The notes under the pieces: generated by a model | The model's database searches: none | What the model was told of the DNA's origin: nothing | What the model saw: only the letters and a program-made list of their open reading frames with translations | Made by a program: the position numbers and the translations under genes | In this document: positions 1-10,728 of the stretch, piece after piece | How positions within the stretch are numbered: the first letter of the stretch is position 1 | Layout of the letters: the number at the start of each line of letters is the position of its first letter | NCBI GenBank assembly: GCA_026120185.1 | Contig: JANUWF010001481.1 | Location: 372,001 to 436,000 of the forward strand | Origin: Voacanga thouarsii | Taxonomy: Eukaryota; Streptophyta; Magnoliopsida; Gentianales; Apocynaceae | Reading direction: 5' to 3' | DNA length: 64,000 nucleotides

Positions 1-1163
1 TGTTAGTACTTAAATAGTCCCTAGTTGTAGTATTAATAGGATAGGACATTATTAATGCGTAATGACTAATATGTGTTAGACTTCTTGATTTAATTAGGTG
101 GTGTTTTTCATATCCGCGAGTATTGAGATATTCAAAGTTAACACGTGGATGCTTGTTAATAGAACAAGTACATTGGATGACCTAGCTATGAGATAATCGC
201 ATAGATAACTATTTAGTGCCAGTGATACAATCTCAATATAGCAAACGTGTAAGTATCCGTAGACTTGAGATTTCCAAGGTACTTTGTTTGCTGAGCATTG
301 TGCTTTGATTCGAATCTCTGGAGCTAGATCAAAGGCCACCTATGGGATGGATATTGGATAGATTGTGAGGTAAACGAAAGTAGTTAAGAGTGTCAACAAA
401 GGATTCACCACTCCTAATAATAGGGGCGAATATCTCACGGCCACTTGTAGGAATCACTACTCCAGAAGTCCTTGGCCAAGGTGACTGTGTATTGGAAGCA
501 GTTCCAATTGATACACATCTAGAGTAGTGGGTTCTTGGTACAAGTACTATTATATTTGGGCCGAAATTAATATATTCTGGAGGGAGTTGGCACTTATTCT
601 GTACTCCAAACGAATGAGATACTGTATGAGGAAAGGAGTTAATTGCACTGTAGTTTGTTATTGAAGGGTTCATGTCAAGCCACTTGACTTCTTGGACTCT
701 TAGGTGGTCATGATGTATTGCTAGATACTACTCATGATCTGCGGAATATGATTTTATTAGTTGATGTATTAATAAACCAATCTTGATTAGAATTAATATG
801 ATTAATTCTAATTAATTATGGATTTTTAATCTCAAAGATGTTTAACTTAATTCATGTTCACTACCAATTAACTGGGAAACCAAATAGGTCACACACAATA
901 GAGGATTATATACTCAAGATGTTATTTGATAATATAGTGGGGTTAATTGCGAGAAAGGGATGGAGTTATGGCCAAATTATAATTAGTTATAATTTATAGG
1001 CCAAATTGTAATTGTGAGAACTTGATGTTTCCAATTACAATTAGGGAATTTTAATTGTTTTAGAATCCTAAGATGAAGGGTTTTCAGTTCCTTTTTGGGT
1101 GATATATGTGAGATATGCATTAAACCTAATTGGAGAGTGATTCACGAAAAACCCTTCTCTTCT

Positions 1164-1227
<64 letters not shown>

Positions 1228-1555
1228 TTTCTAAAAAACCCTAGCCGCCACTTTGTTTTCTGCTAGCATAGAAAATCTTGGTACTTGAGTGTGATCCTCT
1301 GTGTGGATTTCTGTTAGAGATAATCACACACTGTGATTGTAGTGGCTGGACATTCAACTCTTATGATGTTTGATTAAGAGGATTGCTGGATCGTGCCTCA
1401 AATGAGAAAGGAAATTTTTCATGATAGGGACTCACTAGAAAGGTGATCTTCTTCTTTTTATGTCTTGTTTTCCACATGTATGTGGATCCTGGGATGGTAT
1501 CTTGTTCTTTTTTTTTCCCGCTGTGCCATATATAATATGCATGAGATACTTAACA
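1..1555 (+). repeat. 5' LTR of Copia element A (partial)
   Basis: Aligns along its length with 7301-8839. It ends in TACTTAACA immediately before the primer-binding site. It contains a long (TC)n run followed by AAAACCCTA (a telo-box-like motif), an arrangement also seen in the 3' LTR. No ORF in it is credible. Confidence 0.9.
1168..1224 (+). repeat. (TC)n microsatellite in LTR A
   Basis: 57 bp uninterrupted CT/TC dinucleotide run. The matching place in the 3' LTR (8465-8496) has a shorter run of 32 bp, so the tract has changed length since insertion. AAAACCCTA follows closely. Confidence 0.95.
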
Positions 1556-1572
1556 GCGGTATCAGAGCCTTG
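1556..1572 (+). other. Primer-binding site of element A (initiator Met tRNA)
   Basis: The GGTATCAGAGCC core directly after the LTR end is the sequence complementary to the 3' end of initiator Met tRNA, the usual primer for plant Copia elements. It starts GCGG where E has GTGG. Confidence 0.85.
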
Positions 1573-3378
1573 CTGTGTGTGGTTTGCAGACAATTTTTTC
1601 CCTGCGTGAAAGCTGTTTCATGTATTCGTTCACTGTGAAAATTGTTTTCACTCTAGTCAAAATTGTTTCAAGTATTGTGGCTTGTGTTCGTAGCACAATA
1701 TACTTGTGTAATAGTTACAATATATTTCAAAAAAATGTTTTCTTTATGTGCTGCAAGTTTTTTTTTTTTTTTTTACAAAAAAAATGTTTTCTTGAACATG
1801 GTTGTTGCCTTCCATTTCATCCTAATTTTTTGTTTTGTTTTTGTTTAAACTAACAAATTGGTTGTTGTTTTGAGCTTCAAAATAAAAAATTCTACTGAGA
1901 ATTGTTCTCACCAAACCATTGCAGAAGATAAAGGGTTCAAATATTATTTTTGGAAAAATTTTTTAAAACCCGCCACCTCTTCCCGACTATAGCTGGAGCC
2001 GGCTCTGGCCTCTAACCGGCGCCGGTCCTATGCTGTTCCGTGACGTCTAGAAATTGTTTCTGGAAAAATTTTCTTAAAACTAGACTGCAGCCGGTGCCGC
2101 CTTGGGCTTTTAATCGTCGCCAGGTCGGTCTTGCTTTGCAACATTCCAGCAATTAATAACTTTTCTAAATAGAATTTTGAAAGGGAACTCATTTGATGAG
2201 AGGCGATAAAATAAAATTTTCTCTACCAGAGACGGGACCTAAAAGCATTTTCTCAAAATTAGTTTTGAGACAAACAATTTTATTATTCTAAAATAGTTAT
2301 TTTAAAAATTTAAAATTGATTTATTTTTCTAAAATATTGATTTTAGAATTTGTTTTATTTTTTCAAAATAGTGATTTTGGAATAATAAAAAATATATGTT
2401 TATTTTGTTTAAGCATAATTAATGGCATTGTCGATGGTTATGGACTAAAATCAATTATATATGTTTATGCATTTTACAATTTTGGTTTTTATGAAATAGG
2501 ATCTGCATGTCCTGTCTTCTTTAGAATTCTTGTGTAATTCTCTTCTCATCTAACTCCCCTCGAATGTAACTCGAGGTTTTCTCTCTTTAGGAAATTATGT
2601 AATTAGTTTACATAGGTTAGATAGGAGTAGAATTATTTTATTTTGGAGATGGCAACCAAAACATGGCGAGAAAGTAAGACCTTCTACTTAAATCATTCAT
2701 GAACATATAGGGTTAACTATATTAATTTCATTTATGGCTCAAAAGAATTAGTTTAGGGTAAAGTCTATAATCATACCACTTAATTGCTTTATTACCATGA
2801 TTATTAATTATGTGATTTATTGATTTTATGCATGTCATTTATTGAAATTACTAAAAGGAACAAATCCCTCAATTAATATTAAACCTAATTCCTTATGTTA
2901 ATATAGTAAGAACAAGAGTCCTTTTTTGAGACTAGATTGTTGGGCAAACCTAAGCCTACTCGACATCAGGCATGTTTAAGCTATAGAGTTAAATTCCTTT
3001 GGAATTAAATTTCTGATTAATGGGTCAGGTTTAACTAAATTCTTTATCCCAGTTGGGCAAACTCAAGCATAAAGAAATTTAGAGGAAAAGTTGGGGTAGC
3101 CCAAAATGGCTTCAAGATTAAAAGCTGTTAATCACCTAATGATCCGGTAATTACATACGATGTAATTGGTATTGGATACCTACCAATGAACTCAAGGGTG
3201 GCTTGTTGGGCAAACCCAAGGTTATTCCAATGGGCTTTCCTGAATCAATAGTGGGGGCTATTGGTTTGAGTAAAATTGTGGAGTAAAAATGCGTTTAATT
3301 AAAGTCCTAATTATTTACATTTCATGTGCATATATAGTAGCTAATCCTCCCTATCTTTACATCTACGACACTTGCATC
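1573..3378 (+). other. Untranslated leader of element A
   Basis: About 1.8 kb between primer site and gag with no credible gene. It holds a GC-rich block at 1993-2026 that includes the palindrome ACCGGCGCCGGT, AT-rich sequence with alternating TTTTAGAA/TTCTAAAA stretches (2230-2400), and three spaced copies of TTGGGCAAACCTAAG-like sequence at 2939-2955, 3053-3068 and 3205-3220. Element E has the same three copies in its leader, so this is a conserved part of the family rather than random sequence. Confidence 0.8.
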
Positions 3379-4230
3379 ATGTCTACAAACCTAAACCTAT
3401 GTAGCGTCTTTGAGACCAACAAGTTAAACGAATCAAACTACCTCGACTGATATAGAAATTTGAGAATCGTTCTCAAATCGGAAAAGTTGCTCTACATGCT
3501 AGATGCTCCTATTCCGCCACCACCTGCTCAAGATGCTCATGCTGATGAGCTTGCTATCCACAAAAGGCACAAAAAGGATAGTGATATAGCATCGTGTATT
3601 ATGCTGGCATCAATGACTCCCAAGCTGCAAAAACAGCACGAGCATATGGATGCTCAATCGATTATACTACATCTTTGGTAGTTGTTTGACACCCAAGCCA
3701 GAACTGAGAGATACGAGATCTCAAAGCAACTATTCCATTGCAAAATGGCAGAGGGTTCTTCTGTGGCCACTCATAGGCTGAAGATGTTGGGCTTAATAGA
3801 GAAGCTTGGATCTCTTGGGTTTGCGATGGATCATGACTTTAGTGTTCACTTAATTCTACAGTCTTTACCTAATAGTTTCTCACAATTTGTGATTAACTAT
3901 CAGATGAACAAGCTTGAGTCCACCATTCCTGAGTTGATCAATCGTCTCAAAACTGCAGAGTCCTCCATGAAGAAGGATTCTAATGCAGTTTTAATTGTAG
4001 AATCTTCTTCTTCTAAGAAGAAAGTTCAGAAGAAGAAGGCTCCCCATAAAGCCCAAAGGTGCTGTGAAGAAGAAGAATGCTGCTACCAAGGGCCCATGCT
4101 ATCATTATGGCAAGATGGGCCACTGGAGGTGCAATTGCAGGGCCTACTTGGAGACTATTAAGGATAAGAAGTAAAAGGAGAAGCTTACAAGCACTTCTAC
4201 TTCTACTCCAAATATATTTATGATTGAGAT
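3379..4230 (+). pseudogene. gag: Copia gag, element A (broken)
   Basis: Starts at the ATG in GCATCATG, the same context as gag of element E, and matches that protein throughout. Gag would form the virus-like particle and bind element RNA. Stops occur at 3448-3450 (Trp codon changed to TGA; E has Trp) and 3679-3681. A Lys-rich stretch follows near 4015-4050, then a frame change, then a CCHC-type zinc knuckle near 4087-4135 in which the second Cys of the CX2C pair is replaced by Tyr (E retains Cys). Clearly non-functional. Confidence 0.85.
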
Positions 4231-5560
4231 AAATATTACCTTAAGAAATGAGATATGGGTATTAGATACCGGATGTGGATCTCATTTGTGCAATAACTTG
4301 TAGGGACTAAAGAGCAGTAGAAGGCTATAGAAAGGCGACATGGACCTACTACCGCAAATGGGGCAAACGTTGCTGCACTTGTTGTGGGGACATATGAGCT
4401 GAACCTGCCTTCGGAATTAGTTCTAGAATTACCAAACTATTATTATGTACCAGTTTTAATGAAAAACATTATCTTAGTTGCGTGTTTATACTTAAATGGA
4501 TTTCATTTGATAATTAAGAATAAATGTTGTTCTTTTTCATTGAATGATATTCATTATAGTTCAACAACTCTGGTTAATGGTTTATATGTTCTAGACTTGG
4601 ATAATCCAATACTCAATATAAAAAATAAAAAATCTAGAATAGATAACTCTAACACCTCTTACTTATGGCATTGTCGTTTAGGCCATGTAAACGAAAATCA
4701 TGTTTCTAAGGTACACAAGCTTGGTGACTTAGGGTCATTTGATTATGAATCATATGGCACATGCGAGTCTTGTTTACAAGGCAAAATGGCTAAAACTCCT
4801 TTTCCAAGAAAATAAGAATGGGCCAAAGAGTTATTAGAACTCATACATTCTAATGTATGTGGCCCAATGTCAATACAAGCAAGAGGAGGTTATAACTGTT
4901 TCATAACCTTTTTCGATGATTTCTCACGATACCGGTATTTGTATTTAATGAAATACAAATCTGAGGCCTTTGAAAGGTTCAAAGACTTTAAGAATGAAAT
5001 AGAGAAATAACTTGGCAAAAGTAAAAAGACTCTAAGAATTGATCAAGGAGGAGAATACTTGAGCCAAGTGTTTCTGAGTTATCTTAAAGATAATGGGATA
5101 TTATCTCAATGGACTCTACCACATACACCTCAACATAATGGTGTATCTGAAAAAAGGAATTGAACCCTTCTAGACTTGGTACGGACCATGATGGCTTCTG
5201 CAGACCTACCAAAATCATTTTAGGGGTATGCACTAGAGACTTCTGTTTATATACTAAATAGAGTTCCGACAAAATCGGTTGATTCTACCCCATTTGAGAT
5301 GTTCTTCGGTAAGAGACCAAAGTTATCTCACTTGCGAGTATGGGATTGTGCTGCCTTTGTTAAAAGGCCACAGTTAGACAAACTTGAGAGTAAGTCTGGC
5401 AAATGTTTGTTTGTTGGATATTCGAAAGAATCTTTCGGATATTACTTCTACCTACCATTCGAAAACAAATTGTTTCTTTCGAAGAATGCCGTCTTCTTAG
5501 AGAAAGAGCACATGCTCAGAGGGGACAATGGGAATAAGATTAAACTTAGTGAAGGTCATG
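4231..5560 (+). pseudogene. Copia protease and integrase region, element A (broken)
   Basis: The protease active site is visible as Asp-Thr-Gly near 4265-4273, followed by the SHLCNNL-type stretch. After several stops an ORF from 4384 covers the gag_pre-integrase region (WHCRLGHV...ESCLQGKM, the integrase His/Cys zinc motif, ending near 4790). The integrase core follows. Its first catalytic Asp is changed to Asn (HSN instead of HSD, about 4850). The second (Asp in the GGEYL region) and the Glu after the NGVSE motif remain recognisable. In-frame stops at about 5008, 5160 and 5221 match C-to-T or G-to-A changes when compared with E. From 5299 the frame is open through the integrase C-terminal part. 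Confidence 0.85.
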
Positions 5561-6740
5561 AAGATCAAACAAACGAGGATCAATCGTCTAACCCCGCATC
5601 TATTGAGAGAATAGATGAACCTTATAATACACAAGAACTTTGTAGATCTAGCAGGATACGTGTAGCACCTGAGAGATATGGATTTCTCATTAATGACCAT
5701 AATGACATATTGCTCATAGATGAAGATGAGCCTACTAACTACAAGGATGTTCTGAACAGTTCAGAATCTGACAAATGTCTTGAGGCCATGAAGTCAGAGA
5801 TGGATTTCATGTACGACAACCAAGTGTGGACTTTCATTGATCCACCCAAAGGAATTAAACCTATTGGGTGCAAGTGGGTTTTCAAGAAGAAAATAGACAT
5901 GGATGATAAATTAGTTACATATAAAGCACGACTAGTGGCGAAGGGTTATCATCAACAACATGGTATTGACTATGATGAAACCTTCTTGCCAGTCGCCATG
6001 TTGAAATCCATTAGGATACTCCTAGCTATTGCTACTCATTATGATTATGAGATTTGACAAATGCATGTGAAAACAGCTTTCCTAAATGGAAATCTAACTG
6101 AAAAAGTGTATATGAACACAAAGGTATACAAGCTGTAAAGGTCCATTAATGGACTTAAGCAAGTTTCTAGGAGTTGGAATATCCATTTTGATGAAACAAT
6201 CAAAGAGTTTAATTTCATTCAAAACATGGTTGAGCCTTGTGTATACAAGAAGATTAGTGGGAATGCAATCGTTTTCTTATTACTTTATGTAGATGACATA
6301 TTGCTAATAGGAAACAATATACCTGTCTTACAAACGGTTAAATTTTGGTTGTCCAAATAATTCTCCATGAAAGACCTTGGAGAAGCAACCTATATTCTTG
6401 GAATAAGGATCAATAGAGATAGATCCAAAAGATTGCTAGATCTTTCGCAGTTTACATACATAGATAAAGTGTTAAAGAGGTTTAGCATGGATCAATCCAA
6501 AAAGGGATTCTTACCTATGTCACAGTGGTGTAAGTCTTTTAAAGTCGATGTCTCCCAAGACACAAGTTGAAATAGATCGCATGAGTAAGATTCCATATGC
6601 CTTGGCAGTTGGATCTATCACGTACGCTATGATATGTACTAGGCTCGATGTATCTTGTGCTCTCAGTTTGACGAGCGATACCAATCTGACCCTAGTGAGG
6701 GTCATTGGACGACTGTAAAGAACATTCTGAAGTACTTATG
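5561..6740 (+). pseudogene. Copia reverse transcriptase, element A (broken)
   Basis: RVT_2-type RT: the stretch CKWVFKKK...YKARLVAKGY at about 5870-5950 and ML-KSIRILLAIA near 6000-6030 are typical Copia RT motifs, and the catalytic YVDD is at about 6287-6298 (LLLYVDDILLIG). Broken by a Trp-to-stop change at 6055, a deletion of about 40 bp near 6115 (compare E), a stop at about 6136 (Gln codon to TAA), another at 6357 (Gln to TAA), and a frameshift near 6525-6570. It would copy element RNA into DNA if intact. Confidence 0.85.
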
Positions 6741-7089
6741 AAGGACTAATGATATGTTCTTGGTATATAGAGAAGGTGATTTGAAAATAAACGAGTACAC
6801 TGATGCCAGTTTTCAATCTGACAAAGATGATTTCAAATTGCAATCTAGTTATATGTTTACATTGTGTGGAGGGGCAGTAAGTTGGAAAAGTTCCAAACAA
6901 GAGACTATTGTCAACTCTACGATCGAAGTTGAGTACATAGCCGCTTCTGAAGCAGCTAAGGAAATAAAGATAGAGAGAGTTCCCATAGATAAGAACATAG
7001 TTGACCCGCTTACGAAAGCACTATCCCAAAAGAAATATGATTGTCATGTTGAGTCATTCGGTATTAGATACATATATGACTGGCTCTAG
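6741..7089 (+). pseudogene. Copia RNase H, element A (internal deletion)
   Basis: Copia RNase H begins with the YTDASFQSDKDD-type stretch (catalytic Asp region, ~6796) and continues through VSWKSSKQETI and VEYIAASEA. About 200 bp are then missing relative to B and E (the part with the WIKKF...RSKHVLRRYHL segment), so the end IERVPIDKNI...TKALSQKK joins directly to EAAKE. The stop TAG at 7087-7089 is the normal end of the polyprotein, just before the purine tract. Confidence 0.85.
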
Positions 7090-7090
7090 T

Positions 7091-7103
7091 GCAAGTGGGA
7101 GTT
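7091..7103 (+). other. Polypurine tract of element A
   Basis: GCAAGTGGGAGTT immediately before the LTR start TGTTAG; identical position and near-identical sequence in B, C, D and E. It primes plus-strand DNA synthesis. Confidence 0.85.
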
Positions 7104-8460
7104 TGTTAGCGTTGTGCCCTAGAGGCAATCACTTGTACATTGTATATGACACATTTTATTTTATTAAAAAGCATTATTTATCTTACAATTTCTTTTGTTT
7201 ACTTTAAGTAATATAACTATTCGATAAAGTCCGTGTACAACACTGTGTTAAGAAAATCATGATAGAGATCATGATATGAGATTCCTACTACACTAGATGG
7301 TGTTAGTACTTAAATAGTTCCTAGTCGTAGAATTAATGAGACAGGACATCATTAATGCGTTAAAACTAGCATTTGCTAGACTTCCTGATTTGATTAGGCG
7401 GTGATTCGCATAACCATAAGTATTGAGATACTCAAAGTTAACATATGGATGCTTGTTAATAGAACAAGTTCATTGGATGACCTAGCTTTGAGATAATCAC
7501 ATGGATAACTATTTAGTTCCAGTGATATAATCTCAATATAGTAAACGTGCAAGTATCCTTAGACATGAGATCTTCAAGGCACTTTGTTTGCTGAGCTTTG
7601 TACTTTGATTCCAATCTCCGAAGCTCGATCGAGGGCCGCCTATAGGATGGATATTGGGTACATTATGAGGTAAACGAAAGTAGTTGAGAGGGTCAATAAA
7701 GGATTCACTACTCCTAATAGTAGGGGCGAATATCTCACGGCCACTTGTAGGAATTACTACTCAAAAAGTCCTTGGCTAAGGCGACTGTGTATTGGAAATA
7801 GTTCCAATTGATACACATCTAGAGTAGTGGGTTCCTGGTACAAGTACTACTTTATTCAGACCAGAATTAATTCTGGGGGGAGTTGGTACTAATTCTGTAC
7901 TCCAAATCGAATGAAATATTGTATGGTGAAATGAGTTAATTGTACTGAAGTTTGTTATTGAAGGGTTCATGTCAAGCCACTTGACTTCCTGGACTCTTGG
8001 GTGGTCATGATGTGTTGCTACATACCGCTCATGATATGGGAATATGAGTTTATTAATTGATGAATTAATAAACTAAACCTAATTAGAATTAATAGTATTA
8101 ATTCTAATTAATTATGGATTATTAATCTCAAAGACATTTAGATTAATTCATGTTCGCTACCAATTGATTGGGAAACCTAATAGGTCACACACAATAGAGG
8201 ATTATATACTCAAGATATTATTTGATAACATAGTGAGATTAATTACGAGAAAGAGAAGTTGTTGTGGACAAATTATAATTAGTTATAATTTATGATCCAA
8301 ATTGTAATTATGGAAACTTGATGTTTCCAATTACAATTAGGAAATTCTAATTGTTTTGAAATTTTAGATTTTCAGTGGATTTTGGAACATATATTAGATA
8401 TGCTTGAAATCCTATTCCAAGGGTGATTCACACGAAAATAGGAGTCACAAAACACACGAT

Positions 8461-8501
<41 letters not shown>

Positions 8502-8839
8502 GCTGAAAACGTGGAGAAACCCTAGTCGCCATCTTTTTCTGCTAGCATAGGAAATTTTGGTGCTTGAGTATTCCTCTTTGTGGATTACTGTTAAAGATAA
8601 TCACACACTGTGATTATAGTGGTTAGACGTTCAACCCACGTGGTGTTTGCACAAGAGGATTGCTGGATCGCGCCTTGACTTGAAGAAGAAATTTTGTTCT
8701 TTGGATGATCAAACAAAGGTAAAAGCTACTACCTTTATTAACTCTATGTCTTGTTTTCCACACATAAGTAGGTCCTGGGATGGTATCTCATTTTATTTTT
8801 CGCTGCGTCGTATAGGATTCAAGCCTAAGATACCCAACA
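7104..8839 (+). repeat. 3' LTR of Copia element A
   Basis: 1736 bp, from TGTTAGCG to ...CCCAACA. Homologous to 1-1555, to 9884-10728 (B) and to the half-LTRs of E. It holds a (TC)n run at 8465-8496 and AAACCCTA at about 8516. The end fits the TG...CA rule. Confidence 0.9.
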
Positions 8840-9902
8840 TATACAAGAAGGTCAGTGGGAGTGCAATCGTTTTCTTATTGTTTTATGTAGATAACATATT
8901 GCTAATAGAAAACGATATACGTGTTTTGCAAATGGTTAAAATTTGGTTGTCCAAACAATTCTCCAGGAAAGACCTTGGTGAAGTAACCTATATTCTTGGA
9001 ATAAGGATCTACAGAGATAGATCTAAAAGGTTGCTAGGTCTTTCACGGTCTATATACATAGATAGAGTGCTAAAGAGGTTTAGCATGGATCAATCTAAAA
9101 GGGGATTCTTACCCATGTCACATGGTGTAAACCTTTCAAAGTCGATGTTTCCCAAGACACAGGTTAAAAGGGATCACATGAGTAAGATTCTATATGCTTC
9201 GGCAGTTGGATCTATCATGTATGCTATGATATGTACTAGGCTCGATGTATCTTATGCTCTCAGTATGACGAGCAGACACTAATCTGACCCTGGTGAGGGT
9301 CATTGGGCGGCTGTAAAGAACATCCTTAAGTACTTATGAAGGACTAACGATGTGTTCTTAGTATATGGAGAAGGTGATTTGAAAATAAACGGATATACTG
9401 ATACCAGTTTTCAATCTGAGAAAGATGATTTCAATAATAATCAGGCTACATGTTTACGTTGTGCGGAGGGGCAATAAGTTGGAAGAGTTCTAAACAAGAG
9501 ACTATTGTCGATTCTACGACAGAAGCTGAGTACATAGTCACTTCTAAAGTAGCTAAGGAGGCCGTTTGGATCAAGAACTTTGTGACAGAACTGGGTGTGG
9601 TTCCTAGTGTTGTTAGTCCAATATTTTTGTATTGTGAAAACAATGGAGCCATTGCACAAGCAAAAGAGCTACAGTCTCACCAACGATCCAAACACGTACT
9701 CCAACGCTATCATCTGATCCGGGAGATCATAGATAGGAATGATGTAGAGACAGAGAGAGTTCCTTTGGATGAGAACATAGCTGACCCGTTTACAAAAGCC
9801 CTATCCCAAAAGAAACACGATAGGCTTATTGAGTCATTTAGTAATAGATACATGAATGATTGGCTCCTGTGCAAGTGGGAGTTTGTTAATGTTATGCCCT
9901 AG
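8840..9902 (+). pseudogene. Copia RT end and RNase H, element B
   Basis: The reading frame resumes at the CVYKK position of RT, has YVDN where YVDD is expected (catalytic Asp replaced, about 8887-8898), and stays open to 9282. RNase H lies at about 9375-9902 with one frameshift near 9435-9445. Unlike A and E, the normal TAG after the final Trp-Leu is CTG here, so the frame reads through the purine tract and 18 bases into the LTR, ending at 9902. It lacks the RNase H deletion seen in A. Confidence 0.85.
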
Positions 9903-10728
9903 AGGCAATCACTTGTACGTTGTATATAATATATTTTATTTTAATAAAAGGCATTATTTATTTTACAGTTTCTTTTGTTTACTTTTGTGTAATATGATTG
10001 TTAGATAAAGTCCTTAGTACAACACTGTGTTAAGAAAATTATGATTGAGATTATGATATGAGATTCCTACTACACTGTATAGTGTTAGTACTTAAATAGT
10101 CCCTAGTCGTAGTATTAATGGGATAGGACATCATTAATGCATAATGACTAGCATGTGTTAGACTTCTTGATTTGATCAGGTGGTGTTTTTCATATCCGCG
10201 AGTATTAAGATACTCAAAGTTAACACGTGGATGCTTGTTAATAGAACAAGTACATTGGATGATCTAGCTATGAGATAATCACATGGATAACTATTTAGAG
10301 CCAGTGATACAATCTCAATATAGCAAATGTGCAGGTATCCTTAAACTTGAGATCTCCAAGGTACTTTGTTTGCTATGCATTGTGCTTTGATTCCAATCTC
10401 TGGAGCTAGATCGAGGACCACCTATAGGATGGATAATGGGTACAAGGTAAACAAAAGTAGTTGAGAGGGTCAATAAAGGATTCACCACTCCTAATAGAAT
10501 GGGCGAATATCTCACGGCCATTTGTAGGAATTACTACTCGAGAAGTCCTTAGCCAAGACAGTTGTGTTTTGAAAATAGTTCTAATTGATAAACATCTAGA
10601 GTAGTAGGTTCCTGATACAAGTACTATTATATTCGGGCCAGAATTAATCTATTCTGGAGGAAATTGGCACTAATTCTGTAGTCCAAACCGAATGAGATAT
10701 TGTATGGTGAAAGGAGTTAATTGCACTG
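9884..10728 (+). repeat. 3' LTR of element B (truncated)
   Basis: Begins TGTTAATGTTATGCCC after the purine tract GCAAGTGGGAGTT. It covers about the first half of the family's 1.7 kb LTR and ends at a sharp break with element C leader sequence. Confidence 0.9.

Larger units (their letters stand above)
1..8839 (+). mobile_element. Copia element A (Ty1/Copia LTR retrotransposon, 5' end outside window)
   Basis: Copia-type element in + orientation: 5' LTR (window position 1 matches position 7301 of the 3' LTR, so the first ~197 bp of the 5' LTR are missing), Met-tRNA primer site, ~1.8 kb leader, gag, then protease, integrase, RT and RNaseH in Copia order, purine-rich tract and 3' LTR. The two LTRs are clearly homologous but differ at many sites and by indels, so the insertion is not recent. 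The coding part has at least ten in-frame stops, frameshifts and internal deletions. The base after the 3' LTR begins an RT fragment of a related element (B), so A is most simply an insertion into B. Confidence 0.9.
8840..10728 (+). mobile_element. Copia element B (right-hand part only)
   Basis: Starts in the middle of RT exactly at the 3' LTR end of A, runs through RT and RNase H into its own LTR start at 9884. This LTR stops abruptly at 10728, in the stretch TTGCACTG, where LTR A continues with TAGTTTG. B belongs to the same Copia family as A. Its left half (LTR, gag, PR, INT, first part of RT) should lie before the window if A inserted into it. Confidence 0.85.

Noticed and set aside
2230..2540. 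73-codon frame in the A leader
   Set aside because: AT-rich translation in a noncoding leader; the E leader does not keep the frame.
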